In this document: piece after piece, positions 31,836 to 41,835 of the stretch
Numbering within the stretch: position 1 is the first letter of the stretch
How the letters are laid out: the number at the start of each line of letters is the position of its first letter
NCBI GenBank assembly: GCA_963575745.1
Contig: CAUYUJ010010402.1
Location: 342,217-406,216, forward strand
DNA: 64,000 nt
Source of the DNA: Prorocentrum cordatum
Lineage: Eukaryota; Sar; Dinophyceae; Prorocentrales; Prorocentraceae
Direction of reading: 5' to 3'
Translations under genes and position numbers: made by a program
Notes under the pieces: generated by a model
Seen by the model: the letters and a program-made list of their open reading frames with translations, nothing else
Told to the model about the DNA's origin: nothing
The model's database searches: none

Positions 31836-32720
31836 TACAGTCGACCCGTGTCAGAAGAAATTGCGATAAGGATGCAAGGGGACCTTGGAAGGCCGTTTCG
31901 AAGCTGAGGCCTGCCTTCTTGGAATGCCCCCCCTCCAGACCCCTGGGTGCGCGCCGCCGGTGGCGGCCGCGCGGGCGGGGAACGACACCGTTCTACTCCC
32001 GGCGGCGCGCGCGGACGGCTTCCTGGGGCTGCCGCCATCGTACGACGTAAAGGCGTCGGAGGAAGGCATGGTTTGCCGCAGTCAGGACGGTGCAAGTCCG
32101 CTCGCCGGGGTGGAAGAGAAGGAGGAGGAAGAGAAGGAGGAGGAGGAGGAGGAGGAGGAGGAGGAGGAGGAGGAGGAGGAGGAAGGGGAGGAGGAGGAGG
32201 AGGAGGAGGGCGATACCTCGATGAGCACCCTCTGGGATCGCTGCAACGCCATGGCCGGCCACCGGTGAGGCCCCAAGGGCCGGGAGCGTGCGGTACGGGC
32301 CTCGCGGAGGACGTCGCCGAGTGCAGGCCTGGAGAGCTTGGAGCCGTGTTGGCCGCGGACCTGGAGTGCAACCTCGTGGAGACCGAGGACTGGTGACGAG
32401 GCGATGCAGCGGAAGTGGGGGTGGGTGCGGGGTGAGGGTGAGTGAGAAGCTAATCTCCTGCGAATATCAACGGAAGCGAAATCACACAGGTCAGAGTACA
32501 CAGGCCGATCCAGAGGACGCGTGCAATAGCCAGACTACGCAGGCCACGCAGTGGTGAAGAGGCGGGTCGAGGGGCGGGAGGTGGGCAGAGGAGCACGTGC
32601 GCTCCTCAAGTATTCCTGGGGATATCTGGGGCACGCACGGTCGTGTGCACCGCAATGCGTTTCCTACTAGAACGATCACGGCCCTCTGGACCAAGAATGC
32701 AGCCGACAATGAGGATCGAA
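31836..32720. other. No gene seen; (GAG)n at 32105-32215
   Basis: GAG triplets at 32105-32215 within otherwise unique GC-rich DNA. GATAAGGATGCAAGGGGACC at 31866 resembles GTAAGGATGCAAGGGCC at 41542, part of dispersed repeat F. Confidence 0.5.
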
Positions 32721-33100
32721 TCGGAGGAGGAGGAGGAGCAGGACGAGGAAGCGGAGAGAGGAGAGAGGAGGAGGAGAAGGAGGACGAGAAAGAGAGAGGA
32801 GTAGGGAGGACAGCAAAGTGTGAAGGAGGAATTGTAGCTGGCAAGGAGAGGACGAGAAAGGGATCACGACCTTACCCGATGGCCTCCGCAGGCCGCTGCC
32901 GCGGAATACCACGGCGCAAGTATGGCGATTACCGCGAGACCCTGTGCGGGCAGCTTGCGAGCGACTGCCAGCGCATTTGATCCGAGAAATTGGGAATGAG
33001 AACGGGATCTCTCTAACGAAATCAAATAGGTACAGCGCTCCCCCTCCTCTCGGAACTCCTCCAGAAACGAGGCGATAGGGAAGAGGGATGAGAATGAGGA
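32721..33100. repeat. GGA/GAG-rich tracts
   Basis: Irregular GGAGGAGGA and GAGAGAGGA over 32725-32865, and again GATGATGAGGATG at 33085-33120. Minus-strand text at 33120-33240 (ASRLWLPDRRVPYPMPPTAS) could be a small exon next to a GTATGC donor-like site, but this is weak. Confidence 0.5.
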
Positions 33101-33449
33101 TGATGATGAGGATGCGGTGGGGGGCATTGGATAAGGAACCCTTCGATCAGGAAGCCAGAGTCTGGAAGCCGGTGGAACTCCGATCGTGGACCGGGCATGG
33201 ATATCAGCGCCGCCATCACCAGATAAGGAAGCATCCAGGGTCTGCAGCCTCCTCGGCGCATACCTTAACGAACGCCCCCTATCGTAGAGGAGAGGAGGGA
33301 TGAAGGAGGAGGGAGATGAGGAGGGGGGGTCCGATGTGAGGTGTCCGATGCCCCAACGTCGATTCGACCAGCAGGGGTACGGTCCGCGAAAGGTGGCGCG
33401 CGCAGGCGAGCCACACAGCCGTCACTCCGACGCTGGGCCTGTTTGGGTG

Positions 33450-34294
33450 TCAATACCCCATTACCGCGGCAGCCGCGGGCATCTGCTCTCTGAACTCGGC
33501 GGCCTTCTTGCGACCCGTTTTCGTCGCCGCCTCGGACAGTTTTTGGGAGACGACACGCTGGATGTGCTTCCTCAGCGCCTCTATGGAGAGAAACTTCTGC
33601 AATTCGCCGGCCCAACGGGCCAGAGGCGTGCTAAGATCTCCGGTAACTTGTTAACAATATTTCTAGTTCGCGCGCGCGGAGCGGCCCCTGGGGGCCCCCG
33701 GACGAAAAGTACCCCGGCAAGGTCCCGAGAGAAGCCTGGGAGAAGCCACCAGACCACTCCAGGGGAGGGTATTTTTCGACACCCCTCACGAGGATCGTGG
33801 CCTCCGAGGGGGGAGCCGCAATCGACTACCCCCAAGAGCCCCCCAAGAGGCCCTGGGGGCCTCCAAAACGCCGCCAAGGAGCCCCAAGAGACTCCCAAGA
33901 GGTCCCCAAGAGGCCCCCAAGAGGCCCTAAAGAGGGCTCCAGGGCCGGCGGCATGAGCGAAGCGATTAAATAATTTGTGGTCTATCTGGAGGTCCGTGAT
34001 CTCAACACCGACCTCATCCTGGTCGAACTCCTTCGTCAGATCCACTGTCATATTGACCGTAATCGTATGTACATCTTTGCTCGTTACTCCAACCTTCTCT
34101 TTGATCTTGGTAGATGCTCGAGATATTTTCGCTGACGCCTTGGCAAGATGCTCTGTAACGCCTGATCTCTGGTCGCCACCGACGCCGGCCTTTTTCATCG
34201 CTTCGTCGGCACCCTTCGAGACTACTTTGTGCACGAGCTCCCCCTTGGTGCCGTGGATCTCGACCTCGACAAGGAATACCAGCTCTCTGAGCAT
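33450..34294 (-). CDS. Unknown protein gene interrupted by a 367-bp inserted element
   Basis: The first part (34294-33972) encodes MLRELVFLVEVEIHGTKGEL through VNMTVDLTKEFDQDEVG to EITDLQIDHK. The second (33600-33450) encodes QKFLSIEALRKHIQRVVSQK and ends AAAAVMGY-stop. Between them is element A. Removing the element with one copy of the flanking AATT gives GAC CAC AAA TTG CAG AAG, reading straight through as DHKLQKF; the joined frame is 158 codons including stop. I recognise no family; it is charged, with basic helices at the C-terminus. The start is uncertain: an in-frame TGA lies at about 34317, a possible acceptor AG at 34301-34302, and a protein-like frame one base off upstream (MGVTRLPDYIGRAVSAISEG, 34370-34310). 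If the element is not spliced, the frame stays open through it to a different C-terminus near 33581. Confidence 0.6.
33605..33971 (-). mobile_element. Element A, copy 1: short insertion in coding sequence (introner-like)
   Basis: On the minus strand the element starts ATTTAATCGCTTCGCTCAT, then GCCGCCGGCCC. It has an interior of CCTCTTGGGG units and ends GGCCCGTTGGGCCGGCG. The flanks are AATT at both sides (33972-33975 and 33601-33604), a 4-bp target duplication. CGCCGGCCC is inverted near both ends. No canonical GT-AG pair coincides with the precise ends; the nearest acceptor-like AG is in the exon (TTGCAG). Copy 2 at 58733-59504 shares both ends in the same orientation but has a longer interior. 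Confidence 0.75.
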
Positions 34295-34304
34295 GAACTT
34301 CTGA

Positions 34305-34860
34305 GGGGTGAACCTTCAGAGATCGCAGAAACAGCTCTTCCAATGTAGTCAGGCAACCTCGTAACCCCCATGTGAGGAGGAGGGGAAGAAGGGAGGGAGG
34401 AGGAGGAACGGAGTGAGGATGAACATATCCGAGGGGTTGAGAAAGCAAGAGGGGGCGAAGGAGGAGTGAGGAGGCGGGGTGGAGGAGGAGCGACTTCCAA
34501 ACAACCCCCTGTGACTGCATAGGAGGCCCAAACTCCTCCACTCCCCCTTCCCAGACCCCCGACGCCACATCCACTGATCGTCGCGTAATTACGGAGGCTT
34601 GTAAGGTCGCGGCATGTGTGTTAATGGGATGTCGCCACACACCTGCGAGCGTCCAATTAAACAACAGCGCAACGAAAGCCGAACCCCAGCCCCATCAGCG
34701 ATATGAGCAGGTTGAGTCCCCGCTGTGCGAATCTAAACGTCGCCAGGCAAACCAGGAACCTCACACGAGCCAACCTGTGGAGGCACAATGCGAAAGCGTT
34801 GTCTTTTTTTTTTTCTCTCTCTCTCTCTCTCTTTCCTTTGGGCCCCAATAGCTCTTGTAG
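34305..34860. other. No gene assigned; GGA-rich tracts
   Basis: Purine-rich plus strand (34376-34495), i.e. a long pyrimidine tract on the transcribed strand just upstream of the 33450-34294 gene, which may be its intron. Poly-T and (CT)n at 34805-34835. Confidence 0.4.
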
Positions 34861-35050
34861 GTTTATGTTGCTCCCATCGCACTTAAGGACCACATCCCAG
34901 AAATAACCGGGAAACTGTCGAAACAGTGTCGAAATCGTGTCGGACGAGTGTCTCCCAGGGCCTGACACGTGAAAACCGTATAGTTTCGATATTTTTTGGG
35001 TGCTCGGAATTCTTGCTGGTGCTCGAAATTCTTGCTGTAGGTCACCTCGC
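34860..35050 (+). repeat. Dispersed repeat B, copy 1
   Basis: GGTTTATGTTGCTCCCATCG, AAGGACCACATCC, CGAAACAGTGTCG, CCAGGGCCTGACACG and GCTCGAAATTC occur in the same order as at 40215-40400. Confidence 0.8.
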
Positions 35051-35455
35051 TTCGGATCCCTTCTACGATGCGCGACCCGCGGTGTTCGCGATGCCCTCGC
35101 GGCGCAGCCCCTCCGAGCGCCATCGCGGGCAACCTTCAACTTCAGAGCTCCCGATCCTTCCCCGCAGGACTGGCCCACATCGAATCGATGAATCGGATCG
35201 GATCCGAACGTACATCGAATACGGCCACATCTGTACGGAGCTGGTATCAGATCGATCCGGTCGCGCCCAGGTGCGCGGTAGCACCATGCGAGCATCGGAC
35301 CGCATGAGGACGTAGGGACGTCGGAAACGAATCGTGTCGGGCCAGCTGGTATCGACATCGAATCGGATAGAGCGGAGACCATCTCGACCTCTCTTCGCGG
35401 CCAGAAGTCGAGCGATCCTCCCCCGAAGGAGCGAGGCGGCATCCTCACGGTTAGG

Positions 35456-35613
35456 TCGGACATGTCCCTCTAAAGGGGAACATTTTGGAGGAAAAATTCA
35501 AAAGAGCCAACACATATCCAAAACGAATCAAAAACAGAAACACACATCGCCCCCAGACCATTTTCTGACTACTCTTGAATATTCCTCCTGTGGAGGGACA
35601 TGCCGAACTTGAC
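35456..35613. mobile_element. TIR MITE L, copy 1 (about 158 bp)
   Basis: The left end GTCGGACATGTCCCTCTAAA and the right end CCTCCTGTGGAGGGACATGCC are imperfect inverted repeats (shared GG-CATGTCCCTC core). The interior is AT-rich and non-coding. Same ends at 35943-36108 and 46853-47015. Confidence 0.65.
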
Positions 35614-35689
35614 CCCAGGGAGAGCCCGCAGCCTTGGGGCCCAGCGGCGGCGGCATGCCGTCGGCCTTGGTCGGAGGTGCAATAGGGGC

Positions 35690-35860
35690 CCGACCTTCCA
35701 CAAGAACCCCAACCCTGAGACCCCAGGGCCTCCGCCGATTGTTGGTGTGGGAACGTCACGCTTTCCATCGCAAAACCATCGGCACCAAAGAAGCCCGGGG
35801 GCACCCAGGAGGCGTGCAGGGTGGTTCTTGGCATGGGTCTCCACTGTACGGGGCGGGATC
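35690..35860. repeat. Dispersed repeat C, copy 1
   Basis: GTGGGAACGTCACGCTTTCC, ATCGCAAAACCATCG and TTCTTGGCATGGGTCTCCAC match copies at 40968 and 55428. Confidence 0.85.
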
Positions 35861-35942
35861 CCTGGGGAGCACCGGCACACGCTGGGCCTGGCGGCCGCGG
35901 CACGCAGAGCGCGCGAAGCGGGTCGGGAGCTCTGCTCCACAA

Positions 35943-36108
35943 GCCCTAAGTCGGGCCTGTCTCTCTACAGGAAGATGTTTTTAAACAGTTTAAGAATAAT
36001 ATGGGGACTTTCTTTATCTTCTTAAATACTTGGCGGTATTGCTGGGTGATTGTTTAATTATTCGTCCAAAATCCGCCTGTATGGGGATATGCCCGACCTA
36101 ATAATACA
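35943..36108. mobile_element. TIR MITE L, copy 2 (about 165 bp)
   Basis: The left end TCGGGCCTGTCTCTCTACAG and the right end, reverse complemented, TCGGGCATATCCCCATACAG. The interior is AT-rich (TTAAACAGTTTAAGAATAATAT). Confidence 0.75.
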
Positions 36109-36189
36109 AGCCCAGCAGCGCCATCACTAAACAAAACTCCAAGCAAGGGGGGGGGGGAACAGGCATGGCCCTGGGGGAAAAACGCGGCC

Positions 36190-36500
36190 TCCTGGACCCT
36201 GGGACATTCCTCCTCCCCCTCCACCCCCTCCTCCTCCTCCGCCTCCTCCTCCTCCCCCTCCTCCTCCTCCGCCTCCCCCTCCTCCTCCTCCTCCGCCTCC
36301 TCCTCTTCCTCCTCCTCCTCCTCCTCCTCCTCCTCCTCCTCCTCCTCCCCTCCTCCTCCTCCTCTCCTCCCCTCCTCCCCCTCCTCCCCCTCCTCCGCCG
36401 CCTCCTCCTTCTCCTCCTCCGCCTCCGCCTCCTCCTCCCCCTCCTCCTCCCCTTCCTCCTCCTCCTCCTCCGCCTCCTTCTTCTCCTCCTCCCCCCAGGA
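36190..36500. repeat. (CTC)n / CCTCCG tract
   Basis: About 300 bp of CTC triplets with CGC and CCC variants. It is homopurine on the minus strand, on which the neighbouring exons lie. Confidence 0.95.
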
Positions 36501-36932
36501 CCCGTGCTTCGTCCCGAGTCGTGTCCTGGCGGCCCCAGGGCCCGTGGGAGTCGACGCTCCCGAGAGCGTGCGCTGGCACCAGCGGGGTGCGTGTCCACCG
36601 AGGCCCTCTCCTGCGACGCGGGCGGCGTGCGGATGGTCGGCCACGGGCCGACGAACGGAAAGCACACAGTTCGAGGGGCCCTGGGGCACACCAAGAAGTA
36701 GCCACAAGTCCCAGGACTCCCCCTATTTCCCCGTACTTTCTGGCTTTTCGTCGTCGTCCCCCTCACTTCCCATAGTTTCCGGTATTTTCCTGGGGATCGG
36801 CGCTCAATGGTGTCTGTGTGTGTGTGTGTTTTCCCCTCTCCTGAAAACACATATTGGGCTAACACAAGTCCCGAGGATCATCGGGTGGAGGGCCCCGGGA
36901 AGCCAACAGCCTTCCACCTCCACCTTCCATAC

Positions 36933-37050
36933 CTTGCGACCTCCGCGGAAGGTGCGGAAGACGTCATCGAAATTCGTGGAAAGCCTGCTTAAATCAAGGA
37001 CGCACACATCGATCTGATCGTAAAAGGCGCGGAAAGTTAGGGCGGAAGGT
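36933..37050 (-). CDS. Internal exon, unknown protein
   Basis: 118 nt with an acceptor CATGCCTCCAG at 37052-37051 and a canonical donor CGCAAG/GTATGG at 36933/36932. Translation runs PSALTFRAFYDQIDVCVL, then LSRLSTNFDDVFRTFRGGRK. Both splice sites and the amino-acid composition are good. Family not recognised. It probably belongs with 37370-37512 and 37850-37950, all minus strand and separated by CTC-rich introns. Confidence 0.55.
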
Positions 37051-37369
37051 CTGGAGGCATGAGGGGGAGGGAGCGGCGAAGCACCTCAGGACCTGTTCCC
37101 CTCCGGGCCTCTTTTCCCACATGGCGACACATGGCGAGAGCCAGTTTGCCCGCGCAGGCCTGGCGAGCGCGCGGGGCGGTCGAGCAGCGCAGGGGCGCTG
37201 GCCAGCGGGCTGGGCCCGGGCCAGAGACCCGTGAGGGGCCTCAGACGCCCACCCAGACGGCCCCGAGAGCGCCCAGGAGCGGCCTGCAGACTGCCCCTCC
37301 CTCCCCCCCCTATGGATCGGTGGCCTCCCGGACGGCCCCAAGGCTGGCCCTTCCAGCTGAGCCTGGCGA

Positions 37370-37512
37370 GGGGCGCTGCTGCTGCTCCATCTGCTGCTGC
37401 GCGCTGCTGCGACTCCAACGCGGCCGCGCGGATCAGAGGAACAGCAGGCAGGGGCACGGGCGTCTTCTGGATGTCGCGGGCCCCCACCCAGCGCACACTC
37501 ATGCTGCCTGTC
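37370..37512 (-). CDS. Possible internal exon, unknown protein
   Basis: The frame reads SVRWVGARDIQKTPVPLPAV, then PLIRAAALESQQRAAADG. A possible acceptor GGCAG/C lies at about 37513. The 3' boundary is not clear, and the Ala/Gln-rich end may be run-on. Confidence 0.35.
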
Positions 37513-37599
37513 CTCCTCCTCTTCCTCCTCCTCCTCCTCCTCCTCCTCCTCCTGCTCCTGCTCCTCCTCCTCCTCCTCCTCCTCCTCCTCCTCCTCCTC

Positions 37600-37800
37600 A
37601 TTGCTCCTCTCTCCTCCTCATCCTGCTTAGGAGGAGTGGTGGGTGGTGAGGATTGGACGGGCGGTCGCAGTAGATTTTCACGAGCCTCCTGTAGCTCTCT
37701 TTCTCCTCCTCCTCTTCTCCTCTTCTCCTCTTCTCCTCTTCTCCTCTTCTCCTCCTCATCCTCCTCCTCCTCCTCCTCCTCCTCCTCCTCCCAGAAAGCA
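37600..37800. repeat. CTC/CTTCTC tracts
   Basis: CTC triplets at 37510-37600 and 37755-37792 with a TCTTCTCC pentamer-like run at 37700-37750; intronic position between candidate exons. Confidence 0.9.
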
Positions 37801-37849
37801 GAATGAGGCGGAGAGGGCTGGACAGGCGGCCGCGGCGGTCTCAGGAGCC

Positions 37850-37950
37850 TGATGGAGCCCCCATCTTTCTTGTCGATCCTCACGAAGGTCAGGTAGATTT
37901 CGGGCTCGGTGTTCGGGTTGGTCTTCGCCTTGATCCGCTGCCCCTCCAGC
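37850..37950 (-). CDS. Possible internal exon, unknown protein
   Basis: Starts after a possible acceptor CACCGCCGAG and reads LEGQRIKAKTNPNTEPEIYL, then TFVRIDKKDGGSIR. Clearly protein-like. The donor is not identified (CATCAG/GCTCCT would be a GC donor). Family not recognised. Confidence 0.5.
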
Positions 37951-38148
37951 CTCGGCGGTGACGAAAGAGGAGGAAACTTACACGTTGTTCATTTCTAATC
38001 GTGCTCATTTCTAACTGTGCTCGATTCTGATTGCTCCTGGCCCCCTAGTGGCTAGGGCGAGGCCCAGGATAGAACAATTAGACATGAAAGGATCTTGCCC
38101 CCCCCCGAAAAATCAAAGAACTTTCGAATAATTAGACATGAGCAATGG

Positions 38149-38520
38149 TTATATGTGATGCGTGAGCTCGCGCGGGCTGCCCCCAAAGAGACTCGACAGA
38201 GGGCAAGGCAACGAGTTCAGGTCGTAGTCGCTGCGAAAGCGGTAAGAAAGCACAGTAACAATATTAATATTAATCATCATACGAATACTCACCAGAAGAC
38301 GAAGAAGGGGACTCGGCATTGCGTGTGCGGTCTCATCGTCTGACATACTGGAGGTGAGCATTTGAGCTCTACAGAAGCTGCACCTGGCATCATCGTATCT
38401 TCGGGATCCGAGGCGACGAAGCAACACGCGCCGTCCAGCCCCGCATGGGACTTCTTTCTAGCCGAGGCAGGGGCAAGAGACACCACTCTGCCCTGGGCTG
38501 GAGGTGATGCCCCTCGGGTC
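38149..38520 (-). CDS. Two 3' exons with a 62-bp GT-AG intron, unknown protein
   Basis: The upstream exon (about 38520-38293) reads ARKKSHAGLDGACCFVAS, then VELKCSPPVCQTMRPHTQC to RVPFFVF plus two bases. The intron (38292-38231) begins GTGAGTATTCG and ends CTTACCGCTTTCGCAG. The final exon (38230-38149) completes a Cys codon and reads DYDLNSLPCPLSSLFGGSPR, then ELTHHI-stop. The splice joins phase 2 to phase 2, and the intron length is not a multiple of 3, so the match of frames is informative. Six or more Cys suggest a metal-binding or secreted domain. The upstream boundary is lost in CTC-rich DNA. The exon at 39007-39330 may be from the same gene. Confidence 0.55.
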
Positions 38521-38559
38521 TCGTGAGCCCGAGCCGCCGACACTCCGCCGGCGCGCGCG

Positions 38560-39006
38560 GCGAAGGGGGGCGGGGGAGGAGGAGGGAGGGAGGGAGGGGG
38601 AGGGAGGGAGGGAGGGAGGGAGGGAGGGAGGGAGGGAGGGAGGGAGGGAGGAGGAGGAGGAGGAGGAGGAGGAGGAGGAGGGAGGGAGGAGGAGGAGGAG
38701 GAGGAGGAGAGGAGGAGGAGGAGGAGGAGAGGAAGGAAGGGAGGAAGGGAGGAGGAGGAGGAGGAGGAGGAGGAGGAGGGGTGCGCCGGCGCGCTCAGCT
38801 CGAAATTGTTCCGCGCCTGAGAGCCCTCCGCCTCTTCCTGTCCTTCGCGGCCGCCTCGTCCCCCTCTTGTCCCCCTACTCCTCCTCCTCATCCTCCTCCT
38901 CCCCCCCCTCCTCCTGCTCCTCCTCATCCTCCTCCTCCCCCTCCTCCTCCTCCTCCTCATTATTCTCCTCCGCCTCCTCCTCCTCCTCCTCCTCCTCCTC
39001 CTCCTC
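38560..39006. repeat. (GGGA)n, (GGA)n and (CTC)n tracts
   Basis: GGGA tetramers at 38580-38650 and GGA triplets to 38780 on the plus strand, then a unique patch (38785-38865), then CTC triplets 38875-39006. Opposite-strand homopurine blocks about 100 bp apart. Confidence 0.95.
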
Positions 39007-39330
39007 CTTGCACGTCGGCCAATTCGCGTATCTGTCGCCCCGGAGCGCCGTTCGCTGGTGCAGCACTTCTGCCTCGTGGCCGGCATAGAGAAGTGTCAGG
39101 CAGGGCATGAAGGAGGAGAGGACCAATTTGTCGGGTGCTCTCCATCCTTCGGCATTTGACTGAAGGCCCCCTCGGATGCCTCTGGGGACCGCCTGGGCCA
39201 CCGGGGACCTCCTGCGGCTCCTGCGGGGCACGAGGTGCCAAACGTCGCCGGGAAGAAGCGCGCAGTAGGAAGGCGTTTCGGGTTGACGGGCTTGCGGCCC
39301 GCCCCAGGGCAAAAAGGAGGAACAGCGCCG
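39007..39330 (-). CDS. Putative exon, unknown protein
   Basis: The frame contains SYCALLPGDVWHLVPRRS, QSNAEGWRAPDKLVLSSF, MPCLTLLYAGHEAEVLHQRT and ends ALRGDRYANWPTCK at 39007, where it meets a GAGGAGG repeat. Protein-like throughout. The donor would be non-canonical (AAG/GAGG). The 5' end is arbitrary. Confidence 0.45.
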
Positions 39331-39584
39331 TCCCCCCCCTCCAATCCCCCCCTCGAATAGAAACAACAACAAGAGATTAACGACGTCCTTTCGATTCGCA
39401 AATTAAGCAACGCTTAAAATAAGTTGCGGGTTCGGACCCAGAAATCCAGAAAATGCCTACCTTCAAAGACCGAACCGCGAGTCGGGAAAATTGGGGGCAT
39501 CTTTCCAATAGCGCAGGGGGGTTCTTAGAAGGGATTCTCCCTCAAAGGCTATGCTCACCACACCTGCGGGAAGGGCGGTGTTTC

Positions 39585-39795
39585 CTACGATGCCGCCACC
39601 CCATGACCATGCACTTCCTCTTGGCATGAGGGAAGGGGTCCCGATGGTTGCAACGAATCCAGACTCGGCGGCGAGTGAGGGGGGAACTGAGAAGAAGAAG
39701 AAGAAGACCCTCTCAGAAGCTGTCTGGCCTCCCGAGAAGTTGTCTGAATATCTACGCGGAAGGCTTCAGACATTTCTTGGAAAGCCAGGGGACTG
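39585..39795 (-). CDS. Possible 3' exon of a Ser-rich protein
   Basis: The frame LAFQEMSEAFRVDIQTTSRE continues through a Ser run and SLDSLQPSGPLPSCQEEV to a stop at 39585. The Ser run is a short GAA/GAG repeat. A possible acceptor lies near 39800. Low certainty. Confidence 0.3.
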
Positions 39796-40214
39796 CGGGG
39801 CCTTCTAAGAAGGCCACCGTGCGCTGGGCGACGCCCAATGAGGGGGCGACGAACGGGGGGGGGGGACAGGTGTCCTTCTCGTGCCCTGCAGGCCCCCTTC
39901 TGGGCCCGACAGCGCCCCAATACCTGTAGCTCTCGATGCCCCCTCATTGATCAGCATCGCCCCCCCGTTCCGTGCCCCCCGACGCCCTGATTCTTTCATA
40001 AAGTCGACCCTCAAGCGTCTCGACCCACTCCCCTGGACCGGTTCTTCATCCCGAGCCGTTTTGTTGACGGTCCCGAGGACCGGGGAGGGCCCCCAGAGGC
40101 CGAAAATATATGCAAACCTCCCGAAATCAGTTGTTCCTTACCCGAAGGGTGTCGGGGGCACGCGGGGCCAAAGGGCTCGCCGCCGACAGAAGCCCGGGGC
40201 GGCCAAGACATCCT

Positions 40215-40400
40215 ACGTTTATGTTGTCCCCATCGTAGTTGAGGACCACACCTCAAAACACAAAATCTCGAGCATCCAGAAGAGTATCGAAACAGTGTCG
40301 AACGAGTATTGCCCCCCCAGGGCCCGACACGCGAAAAGTTTCATCAAATTTCGGTACTTTCTTGGTGCGGCACTTTCTCGGTACTCGAAATTCCTCGTGG
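40215..40400 (+). repeat. Dispersed repeat B, copy 2
   Basis: TTTATGTTGTCCCCATCG, GAGGACCACACC, CGAAACAGTGTCG, CCAGGGCCCGACACG and ACTCGAAATTC, colinear with 34860-35050. The preceding GGACCGGTTCTTCATCC (40036) recurs as GGACCGGCTCTTCATCC at 47850. Confidence 0.8.
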
Positions 40401-40967
40401 CGGGTCCCGTCGCAAGTAGGTTGGAACATCAGAATCCCACGCCGTGTTTCGTTCACGACGCGGCTCCCCAAAGGTCTGAGCCCCCGCCCAGGGGCAGGCT
40501 CGCCAGCCCGAGTCGTCGTCTTTGCCAAAGACCCCCCCCCCCACATCGGCCCCTGGAGGCTGAAGAGCACCGACATCAGGACGAAGTCAGGACGAGGCTA
40601 AAATCGTATGAGCCCTGGCCCACGTCAGCGTCGTCGTCGTCGTTGCCGCTGCCGCCGTTGTCGTCGTCGTCGCGGCACTGGCCGTAAGGCCTTCGCAATC
40701 GTGTGAGGACAAATGCGGGCCTCGCGTAATGGCGGGGCGATGATTGGGGGGGGCAGCGAGGGCTGCAAAAAAGGAGCACTCTAGGGCCAGGAAAGAAGCC
40801 CTCTAGGGCCCCAGAGGAGCTTTTTAGGGCCCGAGACGTGTCCCCATTAATCGAGAATCTCTGAGATCCGGCGGCTCTGGAGGATATCTCAGGTGCCACG
40901 GTCTTCAGAGCGTTCCTGAACGCTCTGGAACGGATTGATCCTCGTCCTACAATGGAGGCCAGTCCAC

Positions 40968-41128
40968 AAGAAACCCTCCACAATAATCAATCCCTCAGAC
41001 CCCAAGACGTCCATTGATGTTTGGTGTGGGAACGTCAAGCTCTCCATCGCATAACCATCGAATACCAAGAAACCCAGGGCACCCTGCAGGCGAGCAGCGT
41101 GTTTCTTGGCATGGGTCTCCACTGTAGC
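40968..41128. repeat. Dispersed repeat C, copy 2
   Basis: GGTGTGGGAACGTCAAGC, ATCGCATAACCATCG, AAACCCAGGGCACC and GTTTCTTGGCATGGGTCTCC, colinear with 35690 and 55428. Confidence 0.85.
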
Positions 41129-41540
41129 CCCGCCCGACCCGAGCCGTTTTTGTGACGGTCCCACCGGCCAACGGAGGTCCAAAAGCACCAACCACCTTCC
41201 AGCGAGACGACGAGGGTGTTGCTGGGCGCGCCCCTGGCCAAAGGTGCCCCATGCTTTCCGAGGGGGCCCCCCCTGCCTCCAGAGCTCCCCTCGCGAGGCC
41301 CAGGGGTCCCAGGGGCTCCCAAACGGAGCGGCAAGCTGGGGACACCTTGGGCCAGGGGCACCTTCGGCACCCCATGAACGCAGAGGTGCCTCGGGACCTG
41401 CTCTTCACGCCGGATCCTTATCGGACCGCCCAGGTGGCAGAGCCCGAGAATCGCGACGACAACTCCGAGGCATGTTCGCGGTTCCCCACAAAAGCGCTTG
41501 CACTCAGGAGCTCGTGCAGTCAATCCGTATGATAAGGGTG
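41129..41540. other. No gene assigned
   Basis: A 316-codon plus-strand frame runs 41106-42056, but it crosses repeats C, F and H and shows no domain. Confidence 0.4.
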
Positions 41541-41835
41541 CGCGGTAAGGATGCAAGGGCCTTGGAAGGCCACGATGGCGTGTTCGAACGGGGCTGGCCT
41601 GCGAAAATCGCCGAGGATGGGCCGGAGGAACAAGGATGCAAGCTGCTCATCCTTACCCATCGATCGGAGGAAGTAGGTAGAAGCATGCAGCAGGAAGGCG
41701 TTGAGAATAGAATGGGCTCCGCCCGCCCCCGAAGGAGGACAACAAAAGGTGAAGCCACTCGATCGTTGAACGAGGAAGGCGCTCAAATTAGATTGGACAC
41801 TGGGGAGCCAAGAATACCTGCTGTTTCAACGGCCG
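41540..41835. repeat. Dispersed repeat F, copy 1
   Basis: CGATCGGAGGAAGTAGGTAG, then AGAATGGGCTCCGCC and TCAAATTAGATTGGACACTG correspond in order to 45388-45570 (CGGTCGGAAGAAGTTGTTAG, GATTGGGTCTCCGCC, TAAAATAGACTGGGCTCTG). Confidence 0.6.

Noticed and set aside
34657-35463. 268-codon minus-strand ORF
   Set aside because: Covers repeat B, which is dispersed and broken in the other copy.
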